DNA from: Melastoma dodecandrum
Lineage: Eukaryota; Streptophyta; Magnoliopsida; Myrtales; Melastomataceae
Assembly: GCA_029817715.1 (NCBI GenBank)
Contig: JARUPY010000373.1
Span: 806,001 to 870,000 of the forward strand
Direction: 5' to 3'
DNA length: 64,000 nt
Part shown: piece after piece, positions 36,774-46,471 of the stretch
Layout of the letters: the number at the start of each line of letters is the position of its first letter
Position numbering within the stretch: position 1 is the first letter of the stretch
Program-made: the position numbers and the translations under genes
Notes under the pieces: generated by a model
Seen by the model: only the letters and a program-made list of their open reading frames with translations
What the model was told of the DNA's origin: nothing
Databases searched by the model: none

Positions 36774-38192
36774 TTAGGCGTGAGGCACGTCTCGGCGCGA
36801 CGGCCAGCGCAGATCGACGACCTCGAGCGTCGCGCTGCGGTTCAGCGTGTGCACGCCGTCCGCTCCGAAACCATCGGGAGGTCCGAGGCGCCGCACGACG
36901 GTCTGCGCATACCCCTCCGGATCGAGCCGGTCGACCCGGCAGATCGCGATGCCCTTGCCGTAGTCGGCGCGGCAGTCCTGCGCGACCCGCATCAGCGCGC
37001 CGCCCTCGTGCCACATCTCGCCTGCCGGCCGCGCCGCGCCGGCGTCGATCAGCACCGGGTTTGCGGGATGCGGCGTCCATGGCCCGAGAAGGCTCGGCGC
37101 GTGGAATAGGCCGAGCTGGTCCCACGTCGAGCCGCCGTCGCCCGACAGCGTGGCGAAGAGCCACCAGCGTCCCTCGTGCAGGACAGGGGTGGCGTCGCCG
37201 GCGACGACGTCATCGACGAGCACACGGTCGGGAACCCAACGATCGGGGAATGGGTCGGCGCGGAAGAGCTGGATGCGCCTCGCCTGGCTCATCTCCGGCA
37301 GCATGTAGACGACGCCCTCGTGCCCGAGCACGTACGGGTAGGAGAGATGGTCGTCGCGCTCGAGCGCCGTGCGCGCCGGCATCGGCCGTTCGTCCGCGCC
37401 GATCTCGATCACGCGGATGAGGCCCTTGCGGGTCGCGTATGGATAATCCTCGAAGAAGACGCAGGCGCGCCCGGCGTGCTCGAACGGGAACGGGTCGGCC
37501 TGGAACCGCTTCCCGTCCTCCGGCAGGAGGCGGTAACCGTCTTCCGGCCATTCCCCAGTGACGGTGACACCGGTGCTGTCGAGGCGGCGAAAGCCGATGC
37601 GCCAATGCTCCGCGGTCCCGCGCGCGGGGCCGAGCCGGCGCGCGATCTTTCGCGCGAGATTGCGCAACAGGAAGAGGGCCGGCGAGGCCCGGCCTTCCGG
37701 CGCGAGAGATATGGAGACGGCTGGCGGCTCCTCTGCCAGCCGATGGCGGACAGCCTGAACGACGAGCGTGACGAGGCGGATCAGAAACTGGTCGAGCGCG
37801 CGGGCGAGAACACCGGGCTCCTCGATCGCCGGAAGGCCCGTCGCGAGCGTCCGCGTGGTGCCGCCGGCGCTGCCGCGGATTGTCACGAGCGGTGCCCGGC
37901 CTTGCAGCAGGGCCTCGATGAGCGACACCTCGCCGGGCATGTCGTCGAAGAGGGGCACGATGGCGAGATCGGCACCGTCAGCGGCGGGGAGCGGCTCGAT
38001 CGGCTGGAACAGGTGTGCGCGCGCGCGATAGAGGCGATGCTCGCACGCGAGCAGGGCGTGGAGGCCAAGCGGGAGACCGCGCGGTGCCTGGGTGTGCCGC
38101 AGGAAGAGACCATGGCCCCGCGCGGCGAGCGCCTCGGCGAGACGCCGGTGCCAGAGGCGCGGTGGCCCATCGGTTTCCAACGCGACCTTCAT
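36774..38192 (-). CDS. Glucosamine inositolphosphorylceramide transferase-like (GINT1 N-terminal type) protein
   Basis: The 472-residue protein starts KVALETDGPPRLWHRRLAEA. Its first part resembles a formyl-transferase or glycosyltransferase-like Rossmann region. From about residue 200 it has a five-bladed beta-propeller like that of GH43 enzymes: RFQADPFPFEHAGRACVFFE, HLSYPYVLGHEGVVYMLPEM, DATPVLHEGRWWLFATLSGD, LGLFHAPSLLGPWTPHPANP. Bacterial members occur in surface polysaccharide loci and are thought to modify or transfer sugars. The activity is not established. It is convergent with the FNT gene. Confidence 0.65.
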   Translation of the reverse strand: MKVALETDGPPRLWHRRLAEALAARGHGLFLRHTQAPRGLPLGLHALLACEHRLYRARAHLFQPIEPLPAADGADLAIVPLFDDMPGEVSLIEALLQGRAPLVTIRGSAGGTTRTLATGLPAIEEPGVLARALDQFLIRLVTLVVQAVRHRLAEEPPAVSISLAPEGRASPALFLLRNLARKIARRLGPARGTAEHWRIGFRRLDSTGVTVTGEWPEDGYRLLPEDGKRFQADPFPFEHAGRACVFFEDYPYATRKGLIRVIEIGADERPMPARTALERDDHLSYPYVLGHEGVVYMLPEMSQARRIQLFRADPFPDRWVPDRVLVDDVVAGDATPVLHEGRWWLFATLSGDGGSTWDQLGLFHAPSLLGPWTPHPANPVLIDAGAARPAGEMWHEGGALMRVAQDCRADYGKGIAICRVDRLDPEGYAQTVVRRLGPPDGFGADGVHTLNRSATLEVVDLRWPSRRDVPHA

Positions 38193-38213
38193 GGAAGCGA
38201 CGCGGCGCCCTTC

Positions 38214-38361
38214 CTTCTCCCGCTTACGGGAGAAGGTGGCTCGACGAAGTCGAGTCGGATGAAGGGTGTTGCAGCTCGCGCTTTTGACGCGGGAGAGGCG
38301 GCAAATCCCCTCATCCGACCCCGCTTCGCGGGGCCACCTCCTCCTGCACGCGGGAGAGGGA
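38214..38361. repeat. Palindromic intergenic repeat, type A copy 1
   Basis: This is a ~148-base imperfect inverted repeat. It starts with CTTCTCCCGCTTACGGGAGA and ends with a CGCGGGGCCACCT/CGGGAGAGGG arm; the arms carry GTCGGATGA and TCATCCGAC. Related copies lie at 57095-57245 and 61990-62142. Such elements are common dispersed palindromes in alphaproteobacteria. Confidence 0.8.
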
Positions 38362-38407
38362 AATGCCCGTCCTTCGAGCAGATAATATGCGCTAAGACAC
38401 GAGGGAG

Positions 38408-39455
38408 ATGGCGCGCAAGATCCTGTTTTACACCTACGCGTTCGGCGGCGGCGGCGCCGAGACCGTGTTCGCGCGCCTCGCCGCGGCCCTTCGCCGAAGC
38501 CGGCGATCATGTGATTTTCGCCGCCGACCATCGCGGTCCCACGCCACCCGACGACACCCCAAACCTTCGCCATGTGCTGCTCGGCGCGAGTCACGCGACG
38601 GCGGCGCGCCGTCTTGCCGTCCTGTTGCGCGAGGAGCGACCCGACGCCTCCTTCTCGGCGCTCGGCGGCCAGAACCTGAAGCACCTCGCCGCGGCGATCC
38701 TCGCCGGGCGGCGCCGGCGCTGCGTGCTCGGCATCCACGGCTTCGCGGCCGTCGAGGCCAAGCTTTTGAGCCGTTTCGTCCTACTGGCTGAGCCCGATCG
38801 TCACACGGCTCGCCGCGCGCACGATCTGCGTATCCGATATTCTCCTCGACGACATGCGCCGAACCTGGCGGGCGAGCCGCCGCCGTACGTTGCGCATCTA
38901 CAATCCGCTTCCGCCCGATTACGCCGTGGCGCCTCAAACGAAAGACGGCTCTCGTCTGGTCGTCGCCTGCGGACGCCTCGTCCCGGGCAAGCGCTTCGCC
39001 GACCTCGTCGCTGCTTTCGCCGAGGTCCGGCCGGCCGATGCCCGCCTTGCGATCCTCGGCGAAGGGCCGGAACGTCCCGCCCTCGAGGCGCAGGTCGCCC
39101 GCCTTGGGCTTTCTGCACGCGCGAGCCTGCCGGGTCATGTCGACCCCGCGCCGTGGTACGCGCGCGCCGCCTGTGTCGCCATCGCCTCGGCGAGTGAGAG
39201 CTTCGGGCTCACGGCGGCGGAGGCGCTGGCCCACGGGCGTGCCGGTCGTCAGCACCGATTGCGGCGGACCGCCGGAGGTGCTCGGCCCCTGCGGCCGCAT
39301 CATCCCCGTCGGCGACGTCGCCGCGATGGCGGCGGCGCTGACACAGGCGCTCGCCGCGCCGGGCGATCCCGAGGCGCGCCGCGTCCGGGCGCGCGTATTC
39401 TCGCTCCCGGTCATCCGCGACGGCCTATGCAGCGCTCGCCGACGACCTCGCGTGA
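38408..39455 (+). CDS. Group 1/GT4-type glycosyltransferase (frame breaks)
   Basis: Pieces in three frames join into one GT4 enzyme of about 350 residues. They are RKILFYTYAFGGGGAETVFA (nucleotide-sugar side loop), HATAARRLAVLLREERPDAS, ICVSDILLDDMRRT, LVVACGRLVPGKRFADLVAA, ILGEGPERPALEAQVARLGL, then SASESFGLTAAEALAHG and VPVVSTDCGGPPEVLG (the E-x7-E donor-site region). Breaks lie near 38490, 38790 and 39240. It would transfer a sugar from an activated donor in polysaccharide synthesis. The stop is convergent with the next glycosyltransferase, with no gap. Confidence 0.78.
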
Positions 39456-40688
39456 TCATGCGCCGGCCCGCTGCGTGGCCAACGCCTCGTGGCAGGCGAA
39501 GAGACGGCTCATCTGCGCGGCGACCGAATAGGGCTGCGCCAGAGCCGCGATCGTCTCCGGCACCAGCGTACCCGCGTCGATCGCCGCCGCAAGGCCGACG
39601 AAAGCCTCCGCCAGCGCCTCGGCGGAGTCCTCCGGCGTGGCGCGCCGCTCGACGAGCACGCCGCTGCGACCGGGAATGATCAGCTCGCGGAACTGCGGCA
39701 GGGTGATCGCACCGACGGGGCGCCCGCTCGCCAGCATCTCGAGGAGGTAGCACGGCATGCCCTCGAAGAACGACGTGATGATGCCGGCATGCGCCGCCGC
39801 CATGATCGCCGCGACCTCGGGCGCCTTGCGGATGCCGTGCCGCATGGTGATGCCGGCGATACGCGCGAATTCCGCGATGGACGTCGGATCGGAGGCGCCG
39901 ACATAGTCGAACGCCACACGCCTGAAGCGCCCGGCCGGCTCCGCCGCGAGCTTGTCGGCGAGGCACGCCAAGATCGCGAACATCAGAGGCGGGTCCTTGA
40001 ACGCGTCGAGGCGGCCGGCGAAGCAGATGCGGAAGGTGTCGTCGTCTTTCACGAAGGGTTGCGGCACGAACCGCCGCGTGTCGACCGAGACGGACATCAC
40101 CGCGGTCTTGCGCGCAAGCAAAGGCGAGACCGTCTCGATGCGCTTGGCGATCGCCGCGTTCACCGCGAAGACCGAGTCGGCGAGGCTCAGCGCGAGGCGC
40201 TCGTTGAATGTGTGAAGGAACCAGTATCGCTTCAGGAGGCTGTCCATCTTGTCCTCCTTGGTGCCCTCGTTGTGCACTAGCAGGACGAAAGGGAGGCCGA
40301 GCAGCTTGGGGATCAGAGCGAACTCGAATCGTTCGATCTCCCCCGATGCGCGGCTGCCGCGCATCGCCCGGCGGATCGCGCCCAGGTGCCGGACGAGCCC
40401 GAGCGTGAAGCGCAAGGTCGTCGAGTGCCAGATGCGCTTGGCTGCGACATTGATGCGTTCCGCCGGCACGCGGGCGACCGGCAGGAAGTCGATGCGCCGC
40501 CCCTCGTGCTCGAGCCGCGCGACCTTGCCGAGCGGCAGGTCGCCGATCTCGTCGATGCCGACGAAGAGCACGGAGAGCGCATCGGGGTGCCGGGCGAAAA
40601 CGAGGCGCACATGCGTCTCGATGCCGCCGAGCTTGTCGCCGCGCGGATCCATCGTATGGAACAGGACGAGGCGCCGCGCCACGGTCAC
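39456..40688 (-). CDS. Glycosyltransferase, GT4-like
   Basis: The 410-residue protein (GTG start at 40686-40688) begins TVARRLVLFHTMDPRGDKLG, with GGIETHVRLVF as in GT-B glycosyltransferases. Its C-terminal domain has FRICFAGRLDAFKDPPLMFA and SFFEGMPCYLLEMLASGRPV (donor-binding E-x7-E). The start overlaps the stop of the WecG/TagA gene (GTGA). It likely adds a sugar to the lipid-linked exopolysaccharide unit. Confidence 0.85.
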   Translation of the reverse strand: MTVARRLVLFHTMDPRGDKLGGIETHVRLVFARHPDALSVLFVGIDEIGDLPLGKVARLEHEGRRIDFLPVARVPAERINVAAKRIWHSTTLRFTLGLVRHLGAIRRAMRGSRASGEIERFEFALIPKLLGLPFVLLVHNEGTKEDKMDSLLKRYWFLHTFNERLALSLADSVFAVNAAIAKRIETVSPLLARKTAVMSVSVDTRRFVPQPFVKDDDTFRICFAGRLDAFKDPPLMFAILACLADKLAAEPAGRFRRVAFDYVGASDPTSIAEFARIAGITMRHGIRKAPEVAAIMAAAHAGIITSFFEGMPCYLLEMLASGRPVGAITLPQFRELIIPGRSGVLVERRATPEDSAEALAEAFVGLAAAIDAGTLVPETIAALAQPYSVAAQMSRLFACHEALATQRAGA

Positions 40689-41440
40689 GGCGACGCCGAC
40701 GGGCGCAGCGCAAGCCGCGCGAACAGGACGCCGCAGCGCAGGTAGCGCAAAGCGAGGCGGCGCGGCTCGTGGACGAGGCGCCAAGCCCATTCGAGGCGCA
40801 GCGTCTGGATGACGGCGGGTGCGCGGCGTTGGGCGCCGGCGATGAAGTCGAGCGCGGCGCCGATGCAGACGAAGCCAGTTGCGGGCGCGATCGTCGCCCC
40901 GACGTCGGCGAAACTCTCCTGTTTCGGCGCGCCGAGCGCGACGAAGCAGAGCCGTGCGCCGCTGGCGCCGATCCGCGCGGCCGCCTCGTGGCCGGCCGCC
41001 GACGTCGGATCGAAGCCGAACGGCGGCGCCTCGCAGCCGACGATGTCCAGCCCTGGGCAAAGTGCGCGAAGCCGCGCCGCCGCATCGACGAGGATCGCCT
41101 CGCGTGACCCGTAGAGATAGACCGGCACGCGCCGCCGCCGCGCGGCAAGACGGCAGAGCGGGATCACCATGTCGGCGCCGGTCGTCAGCGCGATCCCGCG
41201 ATCCTTGCGGCGCGCTAGCAAGACCACCGGCCAGCCGTCGGCGGTGACGAGGGTGGCGCGGGCGTAAAGCGCGCGGAACGTCGCGCTCTGCCGCCGCTTG
41301 ACGAGGTGGTCCAGGTTCAGAGTGAACAACGTGAAGCCCACGCCCGCATCGAGCGCAGCCTCGACCTGGCGCAGGAGGTCGCCGCCATCGCGGACATTGA
41401 TGGGCTGCTCGTCGACATGGGCGAGCGGTGGCGCCGTCAT
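40685..41440 (-). CDS. WecG/TagA/CpsF family glycosyltransferase
   Basis: The 251-residue protein has the family pattern: GFTLFTLNLDHLVKRRQSAT, TLVTADGWPVVLLARRK, VPVYLYGSREAILVDAAARL and CFVALGAPKQESFADVGATI, then CIGAALDFIAGAQRRAPAVI and LEWAWRLVHEPRRLALRYL. Members transfer ManNAc(A) or similar sugars to lipid-linked intermediates (GT26). The ATG start is at 41440. The end is coupled to the next glycosyltransferase by a 4-base overlap. Confidence 0.88.
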   Translation of the reverse strand: MTAPPLAHVDEQPINVRDGGDLLRQVEAALDAGVGFTLFTLNLDHLVKRRQSATFRALYARATLVTADGWPVVLLARRKDRGIALTTGADMVIPLCRLAARRRRVPVYLYGSREAILVDAAARLRALCPGLDIVGCEAPPFGFDPTSAAGHEAAARIGASGARLCFVALGAPKQESFADVGATIAPATGFVCIGAALDFIAGAQRRAPAVIQTLRLEWAWRLVHEPRRLALRYLRCGVLFARLALRPSASP

Positions 41441-41683
41441 GTTGCCTCGGCCTTCCAGGTCCCGCCGCTTCCGCCACGCTGCGCCGGTTGCCGCCGTCCT
41501 ATCGTGAAGGTCGTGCGCCCGTCTCGCCTTGCGCGTGGAAGTGGTTAACGCGGGTGCGAGGCCGGGGGAGGCGTTGGCGCCCTCGGTTTGCAGCTTGGCG
41601 CGACTGTCGAGGCTACTCGACGGCGGCGCTTGTCTGTGGCACCTCGATCGCCTTTGCCAGATGGGAGTCACGAACTGCTCGAG

Positions 41684-43203
41684 ATGCCGCGCGTGAGATC
41701 GAGAACCGGGCCGTGGACGGAGCGACTTTGGCGCGCTCTTAAAAATCGACGCCTGGAGCACGACCTGCGACGTGCCCGCCGTGCGCGTGCCCCGATCGCG
41801 CTCGTCGCGCGGACCGGTGAACGGCTGATATGGCGTGGGCGCCTGGCGGAGGCAGACGCGCTCCTGGAGGCCGCGCTAGCGCATGCGCCGGACGATCGCG
41901 ATCTCGTCTACCAATACGCGATGAGCGGGCTCCAGGACGGCCGCGCGGCACGTGCGTTGCCGCGCTGGGAGAAATTGCGGGAGGTGTGGCCCGACATCGC
42001 CATGACTTGGTGCGGACTTGCGGCTGTTTCTGCGGCTGCTTGCACAATACAAGCCGGCCGAGGTCGCGGTCCGTGAAGGGCTACGTCGCTTCCCGGATGA
42101 CCTTCCCATCGCCGCCGAGGCCGCCCGCATCTTCGACCGGCTTGGCTGCCACGAGGAGGCCGTCGTGCAATGGGCACGGCTGATCGAGCACGGGCTCGAC
42201 CACGAGCAATTCCTCCAAGGCCATGCCTACAGCCTGATGCAGCTCAACCGTTTCGACGAGGCGCGTGAAACCTTGGATCGCGCCACGCAGCTCTATCCCG
42301 ACTCGGCGTCGCTGTTCGCGACGCGCGGCTTCCTCGCCATGGCGATGGAGGATTGGACCACGGCGCTGGCGATCTGGCGCGTCTACCGCGAGCGCTATCC
42401 GGACGACCAGACCGGCTGGGAGAACCAGGGTAAGACCGTCACCGCGATCCAGCACGCGCGCAGCGAGGCGGCGGAGCAGCCGCTCGACGACGATGTCCTC
42501 AAGGTCCATATCGAGACCGTCGCCGACGATGCCAATCGCACCCTGCTCCTCGGCTTCGAGAGCATAGGCACCGACTGCGAGTTCGGGCTGGTCCAGCGCC
42601 GCTTCGGCGCCGAGCCGCTCGGGCTGCTGCGTTTCAACAACGTGCAGCTGCACAACCTCATCCTCGCCCTCGAGGCCGGCTTCGAAAGGATGGGCGATCC
42701 GGCGCTCACCCGCGTTGAGCACCAGCGTCAGCGGCGAATATTACGTCACCGACCTGCGCTGGGACCTCGGCATGCACACGTTCATGTTCTCGAGCCGGTA
42801 CGACGCGGCGCAGCTCCTGCCCAAGATGTGCCGCCGTGTCGCCTATCTCCGCGACAAGCTGCTGGACGATCTGCGCGAGGCGCGCAAGATCTTCGTCTAC
42901 AAGGGCGACGGGATCGACCTCGACGGGCTGCGCGACCTGCATCGGCACCTGCGGGCGCACGGGCCGGTGCGCCTCCTCCACGTCCGCCAGGCGAGCGTGC
43001 CATTGTCCGATGACCCGGTCCTGGTGAAGCCGGGGGAGGTTTTCATGCTGGAGCCGGACCTTTATGTCGGCTTTCTCGGCCGCATGGGAAATGCGCGACC
43101 AGACTGGGACATCGCGTTCGACGAATGGATCAGCATCTGCGCCAATATCGAGGCTGCGCCGCCGCTGGCTGCCGCTGCGCCACTTGCCGAGGTCTTGGGC
43201 TAG
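41684..43203 (+). CDS. TPR protein with C-terminal 'FESIG-CEFG' domain, copy 1 (frame breaks)
   Basis: From the ATG at 41684, TPR-like repeats fill the first half (GRLAEADALLEAALAHAPDD, FDEARETLDRATQLYPDSAS). Frame breaks lie near 42035 and 42715. The C-terminal domain begins LLLGFESIGTDCEFGLVQRR and continues FGAEPLGLLRFN, LGMHTFMFSSRYDAAQLLPK, KMCRRVAYLRDKLLDDLREA, IFVYKGD, and DWDIAFDEW at the end. The Cys in a conserved CEFG motif, with later His and Asp, loosely recalls the DUF1796 putative cysteine-peptidase family. The next gene is a full-length paralogue. Its role is unknown; the glycan locus suggests surface polysaccharide handling. Confidence 0.6.
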
Positions 43204-43249
43204 CGCGGGCGCGATCGGGTGCCTTGGGGTGGCTAGCTTCAACCAATCC

Positions 43250-43360
43250 AGGTCATGGCCGGGCTTGTCCCCGCCACCCACGCCGGGACATCGCAGACTC
43301 GTTTGCAGGATTGGCGCAAGGTCGCGACGTGGGTGCCCGGCACAAGGCCGGGCATGACCT
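43250..43360. repeat. Imperfect inverted repeat, type B palindrome
   Basis: AGGTCATGGCCGGGCTTGT and ACAAGGCCGGGCATGACCT flank a 70-base centre that includes CCACCCACG and CGTGGGTG. It forms a long hairpin between the two paralogous genes. Such 'GTCATGGCCGGGC' palindromes are common dispersed repeats in Rhizobiales. Confidence 0.7.
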
Positions 43361-43440
43361 GTCCGGGTTATCGAAGAATCCTTGGATGAGCCGCATCTGG
43401 CAAGCCTAAATCGATTGTCCGGACCGCCGCGTACCAGGCG

Positions 43441-44961
43441 GTGGCGCCCATGCTGACCTCGTTCCGCCGTCCGCCGCGCGGGCTTCTCCTGCGTCTCTAC
43501 GAGCGCGGCCGCCGCCGCGCCGCCCGGCGGCCGCCGCTGGATCCCGCGCCGCTGCTGCGCCGCACAGAGGGCGCGGACGTTGCCTGGAGCGCCTATGTCG
43601 AGGCTGGTTCGGCGCTCGTGCGCGCCGGGCGCTTCGACGAGGCGGACGCGCTGCTGGCGCGCGGACTGATCGCGTTTCCGGAGGACCCCACCTTGCTCGT
43701 CGAGCACGCGTCGAGCGCTCGCCTCGCCGGGGATCACCACGAGGCGATCGCGCGCTGGCGTCGTGCTCTGCGCGTCGCGCCGGACGAGCCGCTCTGCCAC
43801 TTCGGGCTCGCCGTACACCTGCGCATGACGGGCGAGCTGATCGAGGCCGCCGAGGTGATGGCGCCGGCGCTGGCCCGCTTCCCCGACGATCAGGGCGTGC
43901 TCGACGACGCGGCGCATCTCGCCGAGGCCGACGGCCGCTTCGCCGACGGGCTCGGCTATTGGGAGCGGCTGGTCGCCCGGCGCAATCCGCATCCCGACAC
44001 CCTCCGCGGCCACGCCCATTGCCTCGTCCTGCTCGGCCGCTTCGACGAGGCGGAACGCGCGATCCACGCCGCGCTGGCGCGCCATCCCGACACGATGGTC
44101 CTGCTCGCCGTCGAGGGCATCCTCGCTTCCTCGCGCGAGGACTGGCCGCGGGCCGTCGCCTTGTGGACCGCCTATCGGCGCCGCTTTCCGGACGACGGCA
44201 CCGGTATCGATCATTACGGCCGCGCGGTGCAGGGCGGCCTTCTCGCCGAGGCAGACGCGAGGCTCGCGGCGGGCGGCGACGAGCCGAACCTCGTCGCGCC
44301 GCTCAAGCTCGAGCAGGTCGAGGACGAGGGTCTGCGCCGCCTCATGCTCGGCTTCGAAAGCATCGGCAACAGCTGCGAGTTCGGCTCCGTACAGCGGCGC
44401 TACGCGGCCGAGCCGCTCGGGCTCCTGCGCTGGAACGATGTCGGATTTTCCAACCTGCTGGCGGCGTTGGACCAACGCTTCGAAGGCATGGGTGCACCCG
44501 AGCACACCGAGATGCCGGTACTCGAAAACGGCGAGTTCACCATCAAGGACAAGCGCTGGAACCTGTGGATGCACACGTTTCTGTTCGTCGGGCAGGCCGA
44601 GCCCGAGCAGCTCTTCATCAAGATGTGCCGCCGCGTCACTTATCTGCGCGAGAAGCTGATCGAGGACCTCGTCGCCGCCGAGAAGATTTTCGTGTTCCGC
44701 TCGCCCGGCCTGAGGGCGGCCGAGATCGACATGCTCCATCGCGCGCTGCGGACCTTCGGCCCGGTGCGGCTCCTCAGCGTGCAGCCGACGGTGTCGGAGA
44801 GCGGCTTTTCCGGTGCGCCCGGCGATGTCGTCGCGGTCGGCGACGGATGCCTGGTCGGCTTTATCAGTCGGCTCGGTGTCGCCGAGGGCCTGAACTGGGA
44901 CATCGCCTTCGACGACTGGGTCTCGGTCTGCCGCAAGGCGGCGGACTGGCCAATGAGCTGA
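43441..44961 (+). CDS. TPR protein with C-terminal 'FESIG-CEFG' domain, copy 2
   Basis: This intact 506-residue paralogue of the previous gene has TPR repeats in the first half (RAGRFDEADALLARGLIAFP, LGRFDEAERAIHAALARHPD). The C-terminal domain starts LMLGFESIGNSCEFGSVQRR and continues YAAEPLGLLRWNDVGFSNLL, LWMHTFLFVGQAEPEQLFIK, MCRRVTYLREKLIEDL, IFVFRSPG and LNWDIAFDDWVSVC. Between copies the C-terminal domain is more conserved than the TPRs. A start at the second ATG (MLTSFRRPPR) is also possible. The function is unknown. Confidence 0.75.
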   Translation: MAPMLTSFRRPPRGLLLRLYERGRRRAARRPPLDPAPLLRRTEGADVAWSAYVEAGSALVRAGRFDEADALLARGLIAFPEDPTLLVEHASSARLAGDHHEAIARWRRALRVAPDEPLCHFGLAVHLRMTGELIEAAEVMAPALARFPDDQGVLDDAAHLAEADGRFADGLGYWERLVARRNPHPDTLRGHAHCLVLLGRFDEAERAIHAALARHPDTMVLLAVEGILASSREDWPRAVALWTAYRRRFPDDGTGIDHYGRAVQGGLLAEADARLAAGGDEPNLVAPLKLEQVEDEGLRRLMLGFESIGNSCEFGSVQRRYAAEPLGLLRWNDVGFSNLLAALDQRFEGMGAPEHTEMPVLENGEFTIKDKRWNLWMHTFLFVGQAEPEQLFIKMCRRVTYLREKLIEDLVAAEKIFVFRSPGLRAAEIDMLHRALRTFGPVRLLSVQPTVSESGFSGAPGDVVAVGDGCLVGFISRLGVAEGLNWDIAFDDWVSVCRKAADWPMS

Positions 44962-44964
44962 TCT

Positions 44965-46368
44965 TTATCCCGTCAGCTCGAGGCGCGCGCGGCCTGGTCC
45001 GCCGAGCGCCTTGTCGAGGTCGCGCTGCAGATCGCGACGCAGCTTGGCGGCGAGTTCGGCGCCAAGTGGGTCGTTGGCGCGCGGCGCCGAGGTCGCCTCG
45101 CCCTGGGGCCAGCGCGCCTCGACGCCGGCTCGGCGCAGCAGGGCGTCGAAGCGCCCGTCCGGCGCGCCCGGCGTGAAGCGCAGTTCCGCCGTGTAGCCGC
45201 GCGTGGCCGCGCCCTGCGCCAGCGCGTGAGGCTCGACCGGGCGGGAATCGTCCGCGATCGCGCCGAGAATATCGGCGAGCTTGGTCTCAGCGGGGGCTGC
45301 CTCCAGCGCATGCGCCAGGGCCGCGTCGCGAGCGAGGCGTGCGTTGACGACGCCCAGGATCGCGACCGCCTCGGGCCGCTCGCCGTCGAGCCGTGCGAGG
45401 AGCGCGTCGAGCCCATCCGCCGCCATGATGGGCGCCGGCGCCGCTGCCGGCGAATCGAAGCGCAACGTGGCATCGTAGCGATAGCCGGACAACTCGTGGT
45501 CCGCCGCGGCCGGCTTGAGCGAGAAGCGGACGCCGCCGAGCCGCGGGATGGCAGCGCCGAGCGTGTCGAAGAAGCCCGGATCGATGGCCAGCTCGCGGGC
45601 GAGCGCCAGGATCGCGTCGGCCTCTCTGCGCACCTCGCCCGCCGTGGCATCCGGGCTCGCGTGCGCCGCGGCCACGTTGACAGCACGCATCGGCAGCAGC
45701 GCGGCGGCGCGCAGGTCGCCGAGGAAGATGGCGCCGCCTGGCGCGATCCGCTCCGCCGCCGCTTTCAGCACGGTGACGAGATAGTCGGGGCCGGGAAAAT
45801 ATTGGACGACGGAGTTCAGGACCGCGAGGTCGGCGCCGCCCCGCTCGAGGCCGTCCAGCTCGTGCGCGGCGCGCTGGACGAGGCGCACGTGGGCGAGCGC
45901 CGGTTGCGTCGCGACCCAAGCACCGAGCGAGGCGACGGCCTCCTCGGAGACGTCGAGCCCGTCGTAGGCGATGCCGCCCGGGGCGAGAGCCGCGAGCACG
46001 AGCCCGACGCCGCAACCGATGTCGAGCACGCGCGCGTGCGGGACGCTGCGCATCTGGGCGAGCGCATCGTCGAGCCAGATTTGCATGCGCTCGATGGGGA
46101 TCGCCGCGTTGGTAAAGCCGCTGATCCAGGCGTCGAAGTTCGGCGCCCGCACATTCTGGTCCCAGCGGTAACTGCGATCGTAGACCATCTGCCATTGCTT
46201 GACGATGCGGCTGCAGAGCCCGTCGTAGGCGGCGGCGCGCTGCTCGGCGAGCCAGACGGGCGCGGCGGTCGCGGTGGCGTGAAGAGCGTCGTCGGCCTCG
46301 GCGATCGTGAAGGCCGCGACCCGCGGGTCGGCGGCGAGGAACGCCTCGGCCTCGTCGCGAAGTGTCAT
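44965..46368 (-). CDS. Large class I methyltransferase, NRPS-MT-like
   Basis: The 467-residue protein has VLDIGCGVGLVLAALAPGGI (SAM motif I), YDGLDVSEEAVASLGAWVAT, LAVLNSVVQYFPGPDYLVTV (motif IV) and IAPGGAIFLGDLRAAALLPM. Around this core the sequence WISGFTNAAIPIERMQIWLD, and the long C-terminal part to LGGVRFSLKPAAADHELSGY, resembles the methyltransferase domains embedded in nonribosomal peptide synthetases. Here it stands alone with no NRPS nearby. It is convergent with the TPR paralogue (4-base gap). Confidence 0.72.
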   Translation of the reverse strand: MTLRDEAEAFLAADPRVAAFTIAEADDALHATATAAPVWLAEQRAAAYDGLCSRIVKQWQMVYDRSYRWDQNVRAPNFDAWISGFTNAAIPIERMQIWLDDALAQMRSVPHARVLDIGCGVGLVLAALAPGGIAYDGLDVSEEAVASLGAWVATQPALAHVRLVQRAAHELDGLERGGADLAVLNSVVQYFPGPDYLVTVLKAAAERIAPGGAIFLGDLRAAALLPMRAVNVAAAHASPDATAGEVRREADAILALARELAIDPGFFDTLGAAIPRLGGVRFSLKPAAADHELSGYRYDATLRFDSPAAAPAPIMAADGLDALLARLDGERPEAVAILGVVNARLARDAALAHALEAAPAETKLADILGAIADDSRPVEPHALAQGAATRGYTAELRFTPGAPDGRFDALLRRAGVEARWPQGEATSAPRANDPLGAELAAKLRRDLQRDLDKALGGPGRARLELTG

Positions 46369-46471
46369 TCCAATCCACCTTTTTCGCTCATCGCGCATCG
46401 CATCGTGGGCGCTCGTCTAGCGAGGCGTCAACCGACACTTCGTCCATCGGGCATCACGGATTGTCCAGTCG

